Assembly: GCA_031423635.1 (NCBI GenBank)
Contig: JANPFX010000086.1
Coordinates: forward strand, 5,040 to 69,039
Direction of reading: 5' to 3'
Source of the DNA: JANLQX01 sp031423635
Lineage (GTDB): Bacteria; Actinomycetota; Acidimicrobiia; Acidimicrobiales; JANYDT01
DNA length: 64,000 nt
Shown here: piece by piece, positions 48,192-56,864 of the stretch
Position numbering within the stretch: the stretch's first letter is position 1
Layout: every line of letters starts with the position of its first letter
Made by a program: the position numbers and the translations under genes
The notes under the pieces: model-generated
What the model was told of the DNA's origin: nothing
The model's input: the letters and a program-made list of their open reading frames with translations, nothing else
Database searches by the model: none

Positions 48192-49690
48192 ACGACAGGG
48201 TCCACGACGAGCTCTTCGATCGATTCACCGCACTGACCTTCGACGACGTCGTCGTCGTGCCGGGGTACAGCGAAGTGCTCCCGGCCGATGTCGACACGTC
48301 GGCCACCCTTGCCCGCGGCATCCGCCTTCATGTTCCGGTCATCTCGGCGGCGATGGACCGGGTGACAGAGTCGCGCATGGCGGTTGCCATGGCGCGCGAA
48401 GGTGGGATCGGGGTCATCCACCGCAACCTGGACGCCGAGGATCAGGCTGCCGAGGTGCGGCGGGTGAAGCGCAGCCAGTCGGGCATGATCACCGACCCCG
48501 TGACGGTTGGGCCGTTCGCCACCGTCGCGGAAGCCGAAGGGTTGATGGCGCGCTTCCGGTTCAGTGGGGTGCCGGTCGTCGCGCCCGATGGCCTGCTGAT
48601 CGGAATCATCACCAACCGCGACATCCGCTTCCTTGAACCCGGTGACGAGCAGCGGCCCGTCACTGATTTCATGACGTCGGCAGGGTTGATCACCGCGGCA
48701 ACAGGCACAACCCTCGATGAGGCGAAGGCATTGCTACGCCGTCACCGCATCGAGAAGCTGCCGCTGGTCGATGACCGCGGCCATCTGACCGGGCTCATCA
48801 CGGTGAAGGACCTCTCCAAACATCGCGACCATCCGCATGCATCGCTCGATGGGCGCGGCCGCCTTCGGGTCGCGGCGGCCGTCGGGGTAGGCGGAGAGGT
48901 CGAGAAGCGCGTCGACGCGCTCGTGCAGGTCGGCGTCGACGCCGTTGCGCTCGACACGGCACACGGGCACTCCAAGGGCGTGATCGACACGATCGCCATG
49001 ATCCGCGGGTCATGGCCCGACCTCGCGATCCTGGCCGGGAACGTTGTCACCTCGGAAGGCGTTGAGGCTCTCGTCCGTGCGGGCGCCGATGCCGTGAAGG
49101 TCGGTGTGGGTGCGGGTTCGATCTGCACGACCCGTGTGGTCGCCGGAGCCGGCATGCCGCAGCTCTCGGCCATCCACGAGGCGGCGTTGGCCGCGCGCCG
49201 CCTCGGTATTCCGCTGATAGCCGATGGCGGCATCACGTACTCGGGCGACGTGGTCAAGGCGATCGCCGCCGGTGCGAACCTGGTGATGCTCGGGAGCGTG
49301 CTGGCCGGAACCGATGAGTCGCCCGGAGAGTTCGAGCTCTACGAGGGCCGCCGCTTCAAGAGCTATCGGGGCATGGGCAGTCTCGGCGCGTTGAGTGGTC
49401 GGGCGAACGACCGCTACGCGACGGGCCAGGGTCGTGGCGAGACCGATACCGGCAAGCTCGTGCCCGAGGGCATCGAGGGTCGGGTTCCGTATTCGGGATC
49501 GCTGGGTGACGTCATGCACCAGATGGTCGGCGGCCTGCGCGCGGGCATGGGGTATGCCGGTGCCGACAATCTCGATGAACTGCGCCGAGCGCGGCTGATG
49601 CGGGTGACCGCGGCTGGTCGCGCCGAGAGCCATCCGCACGATGTGCAAATCACCAAGGAAGCGCCGAACTACAGCCGCGGCGGGCTGTGA
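48188..49690 (+). CDS. guaB: IMP dehydrogenase GuaB
   Basis: GuaB oxidises IMP to XMP with NAD, the committed step to GMP. The 500 residues have the barrel start LTFDDVVVVPGYSEVLP, the Bateman (two CBS) module at about 98-215 (SGVPVVAPDGLLIGIITNRD, KLPLVDDRGHLTGLITVKDL), DTAHGHSKGVIDTI, VKVGVGAGSICTTRVVAGAG with the catalytic Cys (about residue 313), GITYSGDVVKAIAAGAN and the flap/finger KSYRGMGSLGAL and RFVPEGIEG-like KLVPEGIEGRVPYSG. It is placed inside the purine operon between purN and purE, with 4-nt overlaps on both sides. Confidence 0.96.
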   Translation: MNDRVHDELFDRFTALTFDDVVVVPGYSEVLPADVDTSATLARGIRLHVPVISAAMDRVTESRMAVAMAREGGIGVIHRNLDAEDQAAEVRRVKRSQSGMITDPVTVGPFATVAEAEGLMARFRFSGVPVVAPDGLLIGIITNRDIRFLEPGDEQRPVTDFMTSAGLITAATGTTLDEAKALLRRHRIEKLPLVDDRGHLTGLITVKDLSKHRDHPHASLDGRGRLRVAAAVGVGGEVEKRVDALVQVGVDAVALDTAHGHSKGVIDTIAMIRGSWPDLAILAGNVVTSEGVEALVRAGADAVKVGVGAGSICTTRVVAGAGMPQLSAIHEAALAARRLGIPLIADGGITYSGDVVKAIAAGANLVMLGSVLAGTDESPGEFELYEGRRFKSYRGMGSLGALSGRANDRYATGQGRGETDTGKLVPEGIEGRVPYSGSLGDVMHQMVGGLRAGMGYAGADNLDELRRARLMRVTAAGRAESHPHDVQITKEAPNYSRGGL

Positions 49691-50187
49691 GCTCGGACGC
49701 GCACCCGCTGGTCGGGGTGGCGATGGGTTCGATCTCCGACTGGTCGGTGATGGAGCACGCCGCGCGGACCCTCGATGAGCTCGGCATATCGTACGAGTGC
49801 AAGATAATAAGCGCGCATCGTATGCCGATCGAGATGGCCGACTATGCGACGAGCGCATCGGGTCGCGGCCTTCGGGCGATCATCGCCGGTGCCGGGGGCG
49901 CCGCGCATTTGCCCGGCATGCTGGCCGCGCACACCCTTGTCCCGATCCTCGGCGTACCGATTCCGGCAACGGCGCTGCAGGGGATGGATGCGCTGTTGTC
50001 GATCGTCCAGATGCCGGCCGGGGTTCCGGTTGCGACCTTCGCCATCGGCAAAGCCGGCGCAATCAACGCGGCGCTGTTCGCCGCCGCCGTGCTTGCCGCG
50101 GACGACGCCGACGTCGCGGGTCGTCTCGCGGCGCGGCGAGCAGGTTCGCACGACGAGGCGGTTTCGTCGGAGGAGCAGCTGCCGTGA
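49687..50187 (+). CDS. purE: N5-CAIR mutase PurE
   Basis: PurE class I interconverts N5-CAIR and CAIR (step 6b). The 166 residues carry LVGVAMGSISDWSVMEHAAR (phosphate loop with MGSxSDW), the catalytic His in YECKIISAHRMPIEMADYA and the conserved IIAGAGGAAHLPGMLAAHT. A purK gene follows, confirming the class I pathway with N5-CAIR rather than the AIR carboxylase of animals. GTG at 49687 overlaps the guaB stop. The last 15 residues are a charged tail. Confidence 0.95.
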   Translation: MSSDAHPLVGVAMGSISDWSVMEHAARTLDELGISYECKIISAHRMPIEMADYATSASGRGLRAIIAGAGGAAHLPGMLAAHTLVPILGVPIPATALQGMDALLSIVQMPAGVPVATFAIGKAGAINAALFAAAVLAADDADVAGRLAARRAGSHDEAVSSEEQLP

Positions 50188-50215
50188 CCTCTCGGCACCG
50201 CTCATCGGGCTGATC

Positions 50216-51382
50216 GTGGCCGACCACCTGAATCCGCGCACGATCGGTGTCGTGGGCGGCGGTCAACTCGGCCGCATGCTCGCGCTCGATGCCCGCGCCA
50301 ACAGCTTTCGTTGCGTGGTGCGCACCGATGAGCTGCCCGGAGGTCCGGCCGCCCAAGTGGCCGACGAGGAATTCGTCGGGTCCTACGACGACGCCGCGCG
50401 CAACGCGGCGTTCGCCGACATGTGCGACGCCATCACGGTCGAGTTCGAGAACCTCCCGACGGCCTTGCTCGATGGCCTCGCCGAACGGGTTCCGGTCAGG
50501 CCCGCGGCGTCATCGGTCACGATCTGCCAGCATCGCCGGCGCGAGAAGGAATTCCTTGCTGCGCACGGTATCCCGTGTGCGCCGTTCGCCGTCGTGCGGT
50601 CGGCCGACGATGTCGTTTCGGCGCTCTCCTCCCTCGGGGGAAGAGCAATCCTCAAGACGGCCGCCTTCGGGTACGACGGACGTGGCCAGGAACGCCTCGA
50701 TGCCTCCACCATGTCGCGTCCCGAGATCACCGAGGCTTGGAACGGGCTCTGCGCGGATGAGGCCGTTCTCGAACAGCTCGTCACTTTCACCTGCGAGATC
50801 TCCGTCGTCGGCGCCCGAGGGGACGATGGCTCGTGGGCCGCCTATCCGCCGGGGGAGAACGTGCACGTCGACGGGATCCTTGACCACACGATCGCCCCGG
50901 CCCGGGTCTCCGACGATGTCGCCGAGCGGGCAACGTCGCTGGCCCGAACGGTTGCCGAAGGCCTCGGTCACGTCGGTGTGCTCGGGGTCGAGCTCTTCGT
51001 GCTCGCCGACGGTTCACTGGTGGTCAACGAGATGGCGCCACGGCCGCACAACTCCGGCCATCACACGATCGACGCGTGTGAGGTGAGTCAGTTCGGTCAG
51101 CAATGGCGCGCCGCACTCGGGCTGCCACTCGCTGACGCGTCGCAACACACCCCGGCGGTCATGCTGAACCTGCTCGGGGACCTGTGGTCGAGTGGTGAGC
51201 CCGATTGGTCGCTTGCCCTGGCCGACCCGACCGTGCGGCTCCACCTCTACGGAAAGTCCGAACCACGACCGGGACGCAAGATGGGACATCTGTGCGTGTT
51301 GGGACGGCCGAACGAGTCGATGTCAGCGCTGGTACCCCGCGCTCTCGCAGTTCGCCGCCGGCTCGTACCGGTCGGCCGGTAG
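50216..51382 (+). CDS. purK: N5-CAIR synthetase PurK
   Basis: PurK (ATP-grasp) carboxylates AIR with bicarbonate and ATP to N5-CAIR (step 6a). The 388 residues begin after the GTG with RTIGVVGGGQLGRMLALDAR. AITVEFENLPTALLDGLA, REKEFLAAHGIPCAPFAVV, ILKTAAFGYDGRGQERLD and LVVNEMAPRPHNSGHHTIDA with the final metal-binding region are all typical. The start GTG 50216, 28 nt after the purE stop, replaces a larger frame that runs through purE. It ends the purine operon; two GC-rich inverted repeats follow. Confidence 0.94.
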   Translation: MADHLNPRTIGVVGGGQLGRMLALDARANSFRCVVRTDELPGGPAAQVADEEFVGSYDDAARNAAFADMCDAITVEFENLPTALLDGLAERVPVRPAASSVTICQHRRREKEFLAAHGIPCAPFAVVRSADDVVSALSSLGGRAILKTAAFGYDGRGQERLDASTMSRPEITEAWNGLCADEAVLEQLVTFTCEISVVGARGDDGSWAAYPPGENVHVDGILDHTIAPARVSDDVAERATSLARTVAEGLGHVGVLGVELFVLADGSLVVNEMAPRPHNSGHHTIDACEVSQFGQQWRAALGLPLADASQHTPAVMLNLLGDLWSSGEPDWSLALADPTVRLHLYGKSEPRPGRKMGHLCVLGRPNESMSALVPRALAVRRRLVPVGR

Positions 51383-51443
51383 GGAGCAGCCGGACCGGCA
51401 TCCGAGACGGGCTGGAGTGCCATCCGACCCCGGGCCGGCCCGG
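51375..51443 (+). terminator. Inverted repeats after purK (possible operon terminator)
   Basis: GCCGGT (51375-51380) pairs with ACCGGC (51394-51399) around the purK stop, and the perfect palindrome CCGGGCCGGCCCGG lies at 51430-51443. There is no U-tract, so this is only a candidate end of the purine transcript. Nothing else is recognised in 51383-51579. Confidence 0.35.
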
Positions 51444-51565
51444 CATCCCACTTCGCCCGATTCGGCGTGATTTCTGCGAGGAAATGGGGTGTCCGGGATC
51501 CGAACTGCCGTCATGCGGGATGGGTGTGCGCTTGCCACGCGGTCCACGAACGCGTCGCGGGCAGC

Positions 51566-51571
51566 TAGACC
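51566..51571 (+). promoter_or_regulatory. -10-like element of the ABC-2 ATPase gene
   Basis: TAGACC is 8 nt before the ATG at 51580; no ribosome-binding site is visible. Confidence 0.35.
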
Positions 51572-51579
51572 GGTCGGTT

Positions 51580-52512
51580 ATGGAACATGCGATTTCTGCA
51601 GTTGCGCTGCAGCGAAGATTCGGTGACGTCGATGCCGTGCACAGTGTCGATCTTCAGGTGGACTCCGGAGCGATCTACGGCTTCCTCGGCCCGAACGGCG
51701 CCGGAAAATCGACCACCGTCAAGATGCTCTGCACACTTCTCTCGCCCACCGGTGGGTCGGCGCAGGTCGCCGGCTTCGATGTGGCCACGCAGGCGACGGA
51801 CATCCGGCTTCGCATCGGCGTCGCCCTGCAGTCAAGTGCTCTCGACCCGAAGCAGACCGGACGGGAACTGCTCGACCTGCAGGGCCGCTACTACGGCCTC
51901 AACAAGACCGATCGGGCTCGACGGGTGCAGGAGTTGAGTGATCTGATCGACATCGGCGACGCGCTCGACCGACGGACAGGTACCTACTCCGGTGGCATGG
52001 CGAGGCGCCTCGACCTGGCCATGGCCCTGGTGCACCAGCCTTCGGTCGTGTTCCTGGACGAGCCGACGACCGGGCTCGACCCAGCGAGTCGCGCCAGCGT
52101 GTGGGAGGAGGTGCGCCGACTCAACGACAACCACGGCGTCACGATCTTCCTCACCACCCAGTATCTCGAGGAGGCCGACGAATTGGCCGACCGCGTCGCC
52201 ATCATCGACGGTGGGCGCATCGTCGCTGAGGGGACACCCGACGAGCTGAAGCGATCGATCGGCTCCGACGTGATCATCGCCACCGTTTCGTCGGACATCG
52301 ATCGGGCCAAGGTGGTTGCGGCCACCGTCGAGTCGTGCGGACCGGTGGAGATCCACGGCCCGGAGCTCACGATCGTCACGGCCGACGGCGCAGCAGCGAT
52401 CGGGCCGGTGGCGATCGCCCTTTCCGCCGCCGGAATCACGGTCACCTCGATGACCCTGCGTCGCCCCACGCTCGACGACGTATTCCTCGAACTGACCGGA
52501 GCCCACCTATGA
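51580..52512 (+). CDS. ABC-2 transporter ATP-binding protein (daunorubicin-resistance DrrA-like)
   Basis: The 310-residue ATPase powers the permease encoded next. Walker A GFLGPNGAGKSTTVKML (about 35-51), Q-loop VALQSSAL, signature YSGGMARRLDLAMAL, Walker B VVFLDEPTTGLDPASR and H-loop IFLTTQYLEEADELADRV fit the DrrA family, where YSGGM(R/A)RRL and TTQYLEEAD are typical. The last 80 residues form the DrrA C-terminal domain ending LRRPTLDDVFLELTG. Homologues export antibiotics or lipids; no specific substrate is indicated. The ATG at 51580 was chosen; the long frame upstream runs antisense-like through purK's end. Confidence 0.92.
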   Translation: MEHAISAVALQRRFGDVDAVHSVDLQVDSGAIYGFLGPNGAGKSTTVKMLCTLLSPTGGSAQVAGFDVATQATDIRLRIGVALQSSALDPKQTGRELLDLQGRYYGLNKTDRARRVQELSDLIDIGDALDRRTGTYSGGMARRLDLAMALVHQPSVVFLDEPTTGLDPASRASVWEEVRRLNDNHGVTIFLTTQYLEEADELADRVAIIDGGRIVAEGTPDELKRSIGSDVIIATVSSDIDRAKVVAATVESCGPVEIHGPELTIVTADGAAAIGPVAIALSAAGITVTSMTLRRPTLDDVFLELTGAHL

Positions 52513-53306
52513 ACGCGCCCGCACGCCAGCATCTTCTGGCCCGCGAAGCCGGCTTCGCCGCGGACCTCGCCACGGTCGCACGTCGTTCGCTTCGAGGCAT
52601 GTTCCGGGACCGCGAAGCCGTGATCCCGCCGCTGATCATCGGTGCGTTCTTCTACGTCGTGAACGTCGGCACCTTGCAGAAGCTGGGTGAGCAGGCGGCC
52701 AACGTAGGCAACTACAAAGCGTTCCAGCTGCCGCCCGCGGTGATCTTCGCAGTGACCGGTCTATCCCGGGCCGGGGCGCTCGTTGCGGACATCCAGAGCG
52801 GCTACTTCGACCGCATGCTGGCCACACCGATCAAGCGGATCACCCTGCTGCTCGGCTTGATGATGGCGGACTTCTTCTTGGCCATGGTGCTCACACTGCC
52901 GATCATCGCGGTCGCAAGTGCGTTCGGTGTTCGATTCGAAACAGGAATCATCGGCATTGCGATCCTTGCTCTGCTGTGCGGACTTTGGGGCCTCGCCTTC
53001 ACGGGCTTCAGCTACGCCATTGCCTTGAAGACGGCGAACCCGGCTGCGGTCAACTCGGCGTTCCTGATCTTCTTCCCGTTCGCGTTCATCACCACGACGA
53101 CGGTGCCGAAGGCCGCCATGACCGGCTGGCTCCAAACCCTGGTGTCGCTGAACCCTGTGACGTATCTGCTGGAAGGTCTGCGCTCCGTGATCACCGGTGG
53201 CTGGTCGACCGACATCTTCGGGGCAGTGTTCGCCATCTCCGGCGTGTTCGCAGTCGGCTTCGGCCTCGCGCTCCTCGCCCTACGCGGACGGGTGTCGAAG
53301 AAGTAG
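52509..53306 (+). CDS. ABC-2 transporter permease (DrrB-like)
   Basis: The 265-residue membrane protein has six predicted segments. ATVARRSLRGMFRDREAVIP at the start precedes TM1 (PPLIIGAFFYVVNVGTL); IQSGYFDRMLATPIKRITLL is the DrrB-type coupling loop; NAAVNS-type PAAVNSAFLIFFPFAFITTT and NPVTYLLEGLRSVITGGW are characteristic of the family (usually FxSxAFxP...NPxTxxVxAxR). It starts by an ATGA overlap with the ATPase stop and ends 71 bp from the convergent lipoprotein gene. Confidence 0.92.
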   Translation: MNAPARQHLLAREAGFAADLATVARRSLRGMFRDREAVIPPLIIGAFFYVVNVGTLQKLGEQAANVGNYKAFQLPPAVIFAVTGLSRAGALVADIQSGYFDRMLATPIKRITLLLGLMMADFFLAMVLTLPIIAVASAFGVRFETGIIGIAILALLCGLWGLAFTGFSYAIALKTANPAAVNSAFLIFFPFAFITTTTVPKAAMTGWLQTLVSLNPVTYLLEGLRSVITGGWSTDIFGAVFAISGVFAVGFGLALLALRGRVSKK

Positions 53307-53377
53307 CGACGTTCTTGGCAACGTGACGACGCGTTCTTGGCTCGACGGTTTCTTGTCCCGGAGGGGCGGCCCGGAGT

Positions 53378-54589
53378 TCACGCTCGGGGCTTGAGCTGGG
53401 TCCAGGTGCCGTTGTTCAACGTGTTCGGATCGAGGGTCGGATCGGACACCGCGACGTACTCGCCCTGCTGGTTCACCCAGTAGGTGTCCCAGCCGAGGGG
53501 TAGCTGGACCACGGCCCGATTGACCGGATCGTCGTAACCCTGGACCCCGCCGAGCGTCTCTCGGAAGACCTGGTTCTGCCGGTCGACCGAGGCCAATCGT
53601 TCGTCGAACACCTGCTGCTGCAACGCCTGGCTCTCGGCCCGATTCCGGGCGAGTAATTGGCCGAAGCGAACCGTGTCAGCCATCTGCTCCTGTAAGCCTT
53701 GATAGAAGAGTTTGGTCACGACCCGATAGTTGGCCTCCCACTCGACCGTTGTCGCTCGGCTTGCGATCACGGTGGACACGAGGCCTCTCAGTCGGTCGAG
53801 TTCGCCGCGCGGCGCCGTGGCTGTCGAGGCGAAGTTGACGAACCACGACACGGGATCCGAGCCGCTCCAGAGCAGAGAGAACGCCACGTCTTGCTCCCAG
53901 GGGACACCATCGACCTGGTACTCGTAGCGGATGCGCCACGCGCCTGCATCGGCGGGTCCCCCGAAGCCACGAATGAACTCCTGGGCGATGACCGGTTGCT
54001 CCTGGACCCCGATCACCGTTGCGTTCTGGAGGTGAGAGAGCGTGTCCGGCATCCAGAACTCCCGCACGAACTGAAGGGGGTCGGTGATCGGCGGCAAGAA
54101 GGACTTGCCTTGGTAGTTGCCGCCGATCGGAACCTCGAATCCCGCGGGTGGCGTGAAGTACATGAAGTTCTGGATGGGCAACCAGTTGATGGTGAGCCCG
54201 GTGAGGGGATCGCGGACCCTCGTCTGAAGAAATGCGAGCCGCGCCCAGAGGGGCAGCCACTGGACCTCCCCCGAGGCTTCCCAATCCGATGGCACGAGGA
54301 GCGACATGGCGGCGATGCCGTTGCTTGCGGGATCGAAGACGGTGTAGCGCCTGAAGACGACGGCATCGGTAGTTCCGGTCGCGCTCAAACCCTGCGGCGC
54401 GTTGGCAAAATCTGTGGTGCCCGTGCCTGCCGTCGAACCACCGGGATCGATCGTTCCTCCTGCAAAGACGGTTTCGTTGACTCCTTGGTCGACAGGCGGT
54501 GCTGGCGAGCCGCCATCATCGCTTCCACATCCCGACGTGAGTGTCAGAGCGGCAGCTGCGACGGCGAAGGCGGCTATGAGCGGTCGCAT
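53378..54589 (-). CDS. Lipoprotein of unknown function
   Basis: The 403-residue protein has a lipoprotein signal (residues 1-21, hydrophobic AFAVAAAALTLTSGC with lipidated Cys at about 21) and a Gly/Thr-rich linker. A long globular region follows (NWLPIQNFMYFTPPAGFEVP, DPLQFVREFWMPDTLSHLQN, YRVVTKLFYQGLQEQMADTV) with many aromatic residues, and the C-terminal end YWVNQQGEYVAVSDPTLDPN resembles a repeat of surface proteins. I do not recognise the family. It is expected to sit on the outer face of the cytoplasmic membrane. CAGAGT (54596-54601, minus) lies 6 nt from the ATG. Nearby ABC-2 genes are convergent and may be unrelated. Confidence 0.72.
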   Translation of the reverse strand: MRPLIAAFAVAAAALTLTSGCGSDDGGSPAPPVDQGVNETVFAGGTIDPGGSTAGTGTTDFANAPQGLSATGTTDAVVFRRYTVFDPASNGIAAMSLLVPSDWEASGEVQWLPLWARLAFLQTRVRDPLTGLTINWLPIQNFMYFTPPAGFEVPIGGNYQGKSFLPPITDPLQFVREFWMPDTLSHLQNATVIGVQEQPVIAQEFIRGFGGPADAGAWRIRYEYQVDGVPWEQDVAFSLLWSGSDPVSWFVNFASTATAPRGELDRLRGLVSTVIASRATTVEWEANYRVVTKLFYQGLQEQMADTVRFGQLLARNRAESQALQQQVFDERLASVDRQNQVFRETLGGVQGYDDPVNRAVVQLPLGWDTYWVNQQGEYVAVSDPTLDPNTLNNGTWTQLKPRA

Positions 54590-54595
54590 GCATCA

Positions 54596-54601
54596 ACTCT
54601 G
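54596..54601 (-). promoter_or_regulatory. -10-like element of the lipoprotein gene
   Basis: CAGAGT on the minus strand is 6 nt from the ATG at 54589; a one-base variant of TANNNT. Confidence 0.35.
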
Positions 54602-54744
54602 CCCGGCGTGAACCACTCCGTCCAGCAGCGCGCCCGCGACCCTCGCGCAAACGCGTAAAGCAAAGATCCCGTGATCCGCCCCTCGGTGGCTGGCGAATGG
54701 TCGGTGGAGGCAACACCGCCCTCGCATTCCACCAAGGAGTTTCC

Positions 54745-55155
54745 ATGAGCAACGTCGCCACTGTGCGGTCCATGTACGAAGCCTTCGGCCGCGGGGACAT
54801 CCCCTTCATCATCGATCAGCTCGCCGACGACGTGAAGTGGGAGGACGGGGCGAGCGATCACGGCATTCCGTGGCTCACCCCTGGTGTGGGCAAGGTACAC
54901 GTCGCGTCGTTCTTCGGCGAGGTTGCCGGGTTCGAGTTCGAACGCTTCGACATCGAGGCGGTCATGGGAGACGGCAACATCGTCGTCGCCGTTCTCCAGG
55001 TCGACATGACGGTGAAGGCGACGGGTGGACGCTTTGCCGGTCTCGAGATCCACGTCTGGCGATTCGGCACCGATGGAAAGGTGTCGTCGTTCAATCACGC
55101 CCTCGACACCATTGCTCATCTCGCAGTTGCACCGAAGGCGCTGCAGAGGGTCTGA
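54745..55155 (+). CDS. SnoaL/NTF2-like protein
   Basis: The 136-residue protein has the cone-shaped NTF2-like fold pattern: helix NVATVRSMYEAFGRGDIPFI, strand region LADDVKWEDGAS, VHVASFFGEVAGFEFERFDI and IVVAVLQVDMTVKATGGRFAG, ending in FRFG-type HVWRFGTDGKVSSFNHALDT. Members are isomerases, cyclases or hydrolases of polyketides and small ketones, or have no known activity; no catalytic set can be assigned here. The ATG at 54745 has AAGGAG six bases upstream, so this gene uses a normal ribosome site. It is not obviously in an operon. Confidence 0.75.
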   Translation: MSNVATVRSMYEAFGRGDIPFIIDQLADDVKWEDGASDHGIPWLTPGVGKVHVASFFGEVAGFEFERFDIEAVMGDGNIVVAVLQVDMTVKATGGRFAGLEIHVWRFGTDGKVSSFNHALDTIAHLAVAPKALQRV

Positions 55156-55217
55156 CTCGCTCGGTGTCGAGGATCAGCGTCGAATAGCAACGAAGGTCGC
55201 GCTTGCGATGGTTCCCG

Positions 55218-55223
55218 TAGAGT
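55218..55223 (+). promoter_or_regulatory. -10 element of the second LLM oxidoreductase gene (leaderless)
   Basis: TAGAGT is 7 nt before the ATG at 55231; no Shine-Dalgarno sequence. Confidence 0.55.
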
Positions 55224-55230
55224 CATTGGC

Positions 55231-56172
55231 ATGGCTCACCCTCGTACGTTTCGGTTCGGCATCATGGCGGGAAAGGCGAAGACCGGTGCGGCGTGGACCG
55301 AACTTGCCCGCAAGACGGAGGACCTCGGCTACTCGAGCTTGTGCGTGGCCGATCACTTCACCGACGGCTTCGCCCCCACTCCTGCGCTCGCTGCGGCCGC
55401 CGCGGTGACGACGAAGTTGCGCATCGGATCGATGGTTTATGGAGTCGACTTCCGTCATCCGGCGGCGTTGGCCAAGGAGGCCGCCACGATGGACCTCCTG
55501 TCCGACGGCCGCTTCGAGTTGGGCATCGGGGCGGGGTGGATGGATCAGGACTACGAATGGACGGGCATCACCCGTGACTCGCCCGGCGTGCGCATCGACC
55601 GGCTGGCCGAAGCGATCGGCATCATCCGCGGCCTGTGGTCGGGCTCGCCGGTCGAGCACGCGGGAGCGAACTGGACGATCGACAAGATGGTCGGCACACC
55701 CCGGCCGGTCCAGGCCGGCGGACCGCCGATTCTCTCGGGCGGCGGCGGAAAGCGCATCCTCGAAACGGCCGCGCGCCTCGGCGACATCGTGTCGGTCAAT
55801 CCCAACGTCGGTGCCGGCAAGTTTGACGCCGCTGCGTGGGCCAGCATCGCTGCGGCAGAGACCGACGCGAAGATGGCGATCGTGAAGCATGCCGCAGGCG
55901 AGCGCTATGCCGATCTCGAGATCGCGTTCCTCAACTTCTTCACCAACGTCGCCGACGACACGATGGCTGCCGCGACAACCATCGGCGGGTATATGGGCGG
56001 CGTGCCTCCGGAAGCGGTGCTCGCATCGCCGAACACGCTCGTCGGTTCGGTCGACGCCCTGGTCGACGAGATCCACGCACGCCGCGAACGCTGGGACGGT
56101 TCGTACATGATCGTCACGGCCGACGCCATCGACGCGTTCGCTCCGGTCGTCGCCCGCCTTGCCGGTACCTGA
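55231..56172 (+). CDS. LLM-class oxidoreductase, probably F420-dependent
   Basis: This 313-residue luciferase-fold enzyme resembles the actinobacterial F420-dependent TIGR03621-type group. Motifs: FRFGIMAGKAKTGAAWTELA at the start, LGYSSLCVADHFTDGFAPTP (with the D-H pair), TKLRIGSMVYGVDFRHPAAL, GRFELGIGAGWMDQDYEWTG (GxGAGW cofactor loop) and PPILSGGGGKRILETAARLG. The substrate is unknown. F420 use is inference from family; no F420 biosynthesis gene is in the window. It is an isolated gene with its own leaderless promoter, followed by the convergent TetR gene. Confidence 0.9.
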   Translation: MAHPRTFRFGIMAGKAKTGAAWTELARKTEDLGYSSLCVADHFTDGFAPTPALAAAAAVTTKLRIGSMVYGVDFRHPAALAKEAATMDLLSDGRFELGIGAGWMDQDYEWTGITRDSPGVRIDRLAEAIGIIRGLWSGSPVEHAGANWTIDKMVGTPRPVQAGGPPILSGGGGKRILETAARLGDIVSVNPNVGAGKFDAAAWASIAAAETDAKMAIVKHAAGERYADLEIAFLNFFTNVADDTMAAATTIGGYMGGVPPEAVLASPNTLVGSVDALVDEIHARRERWDGSYMIVTADAIDAFAPVVARLAGT

Positions 56173-56216
56173 GCGATCCGTCGTCGAGCCGTCGCCTGCA
56201 CTCGCGTTGGTTGGCG

Positions 56217-56753
56217 CTACGCAACGCCCATTCGTGCTGCTGCCCGGTTCGCCGCCGCCGGGCCGCCTAACTGACGGAGCAGCAAGAGGCCGTCGATGAG
56301 GGCAATCGCCGCCTCTGCTTCGGCCCGGCGCTGCTTCGTCGGCCCCTTCAGGAAGACAACGACCCACTCGACCCATGCCTCGAGGAGCTGAGGAACAAGC
56401 GTTGTGTACGGCGTCCGTCCAGCGACGGCGAGCCCGTTCGCTTCGAAGAACAAGGCAAAGATCGGGTCGGCCTCACTGCGGGCCAGGACCGGCCATGCGG
56501 CTCGGGCCAGCTCGACGTGGGTCGTGGCGGGCTTCGAAAACGCCGCCCCCAACATTGTCTGCAATGACAGACCCATCGACACGACGACCTCGCTGATCAG
56601 ATCATCCTTGCTCGGGAAGTAGTAGACGATCGTCCGGTCGTTGATCCCCAGCCGCTTGGCCAGCCGACCGAACGTCAGCTGGCTGAGTCCGTCCTCGAAC
56701 GCAGCAGCGACCGCGCCCTCGAGGATTTCTTCTTTGGTGTGTCGGTGGCCCAT
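56217..56753 (-). CDS. TetR-family transcriptional regulator
   Basis: The 178-residue repressor-type protein has the N-terminal helix-turn-helix: KEEILEGAVAAAFEDGLSQL, TFGRLAKRLGINDRTIVYYF (recognition helix INDRTIVYYF) and PSKDDLISEV, then an all-helical ligand-binding domain. It is divergent from the limonene-epoxide-hydrolase-like gene, and the 111-bp gap contains a well-placed inverted repeat inside the divergent promoter. It most likely represses itself and the hydrolase operon, released by an epoxide or terpene-like ligand; the ligand is inference. TACAGT (56764-56769, minus) is its candidate -10. Confidence 0.9.
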   Translation of the reverse strand: MGHRHTKEEILEGAVAAAFEDGLSQLTFGRLAKRLGINDRTIVYYFPSKDDLISEVVVSMGLSLQTMLGAAFSKPATTHVELARAAWPVLARSEADPIFALFFEANGLAVAGRTPYTTLVPQLLEAWVEWVVVFLKGPTKQRRAEAEAAIALIDGLLLLRQLGGPAAANRAAARMGVA

Positions 56754-56760
56754 GTTGTTC

Positions 56761-56789
56761 TTGACTGTAGTGAATACTACGAATACGGT
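56761..56789 (+). promoter_or_regulatory. Promoter of the epoxide-hydrolase operon
   Basis: TTGACT (56761-56766) and TACGGT (56784-56789) are separated by exactly 17 bp, a near-ideal sigma-70-type promoter on the plus strand. The spacer holds the inverted repeat listed separately. It gives a leader of roughly 70 nt with GGAGGAG at 56852-56858. Confidence 0.65.
56767..56780. promoter_or_regulatory. Candidate TetR operator
   Basis: GTAGTGAATACTAC is an inverted repeat (GTAGT, 4-nt centre, ACTAC). It fills the -35/-10 spacer of the hydrolase promoter and overlaps the -10 candidate of the tetR gene on the other strand, the position expected for a dual repressor site. A second, weaker element AGTGACCACT lies at 56794-56803. 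Confidence 0.6.
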
Positions 56790-56864
56790 ATGCAGTGACC
56801 ACTACAACTAGCGGGCCCCAACCGTGATCTCCACGGTACCCGCCCCGAACCGGAGGAGCACGAC

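Noticed and set aside
53309..53340. Repeated CGTTCTTGG motifs after the ABC-2 permease
   Set aside because: Two short copies only, with a 5-bp stem; too weak for a terminator or repeat call.
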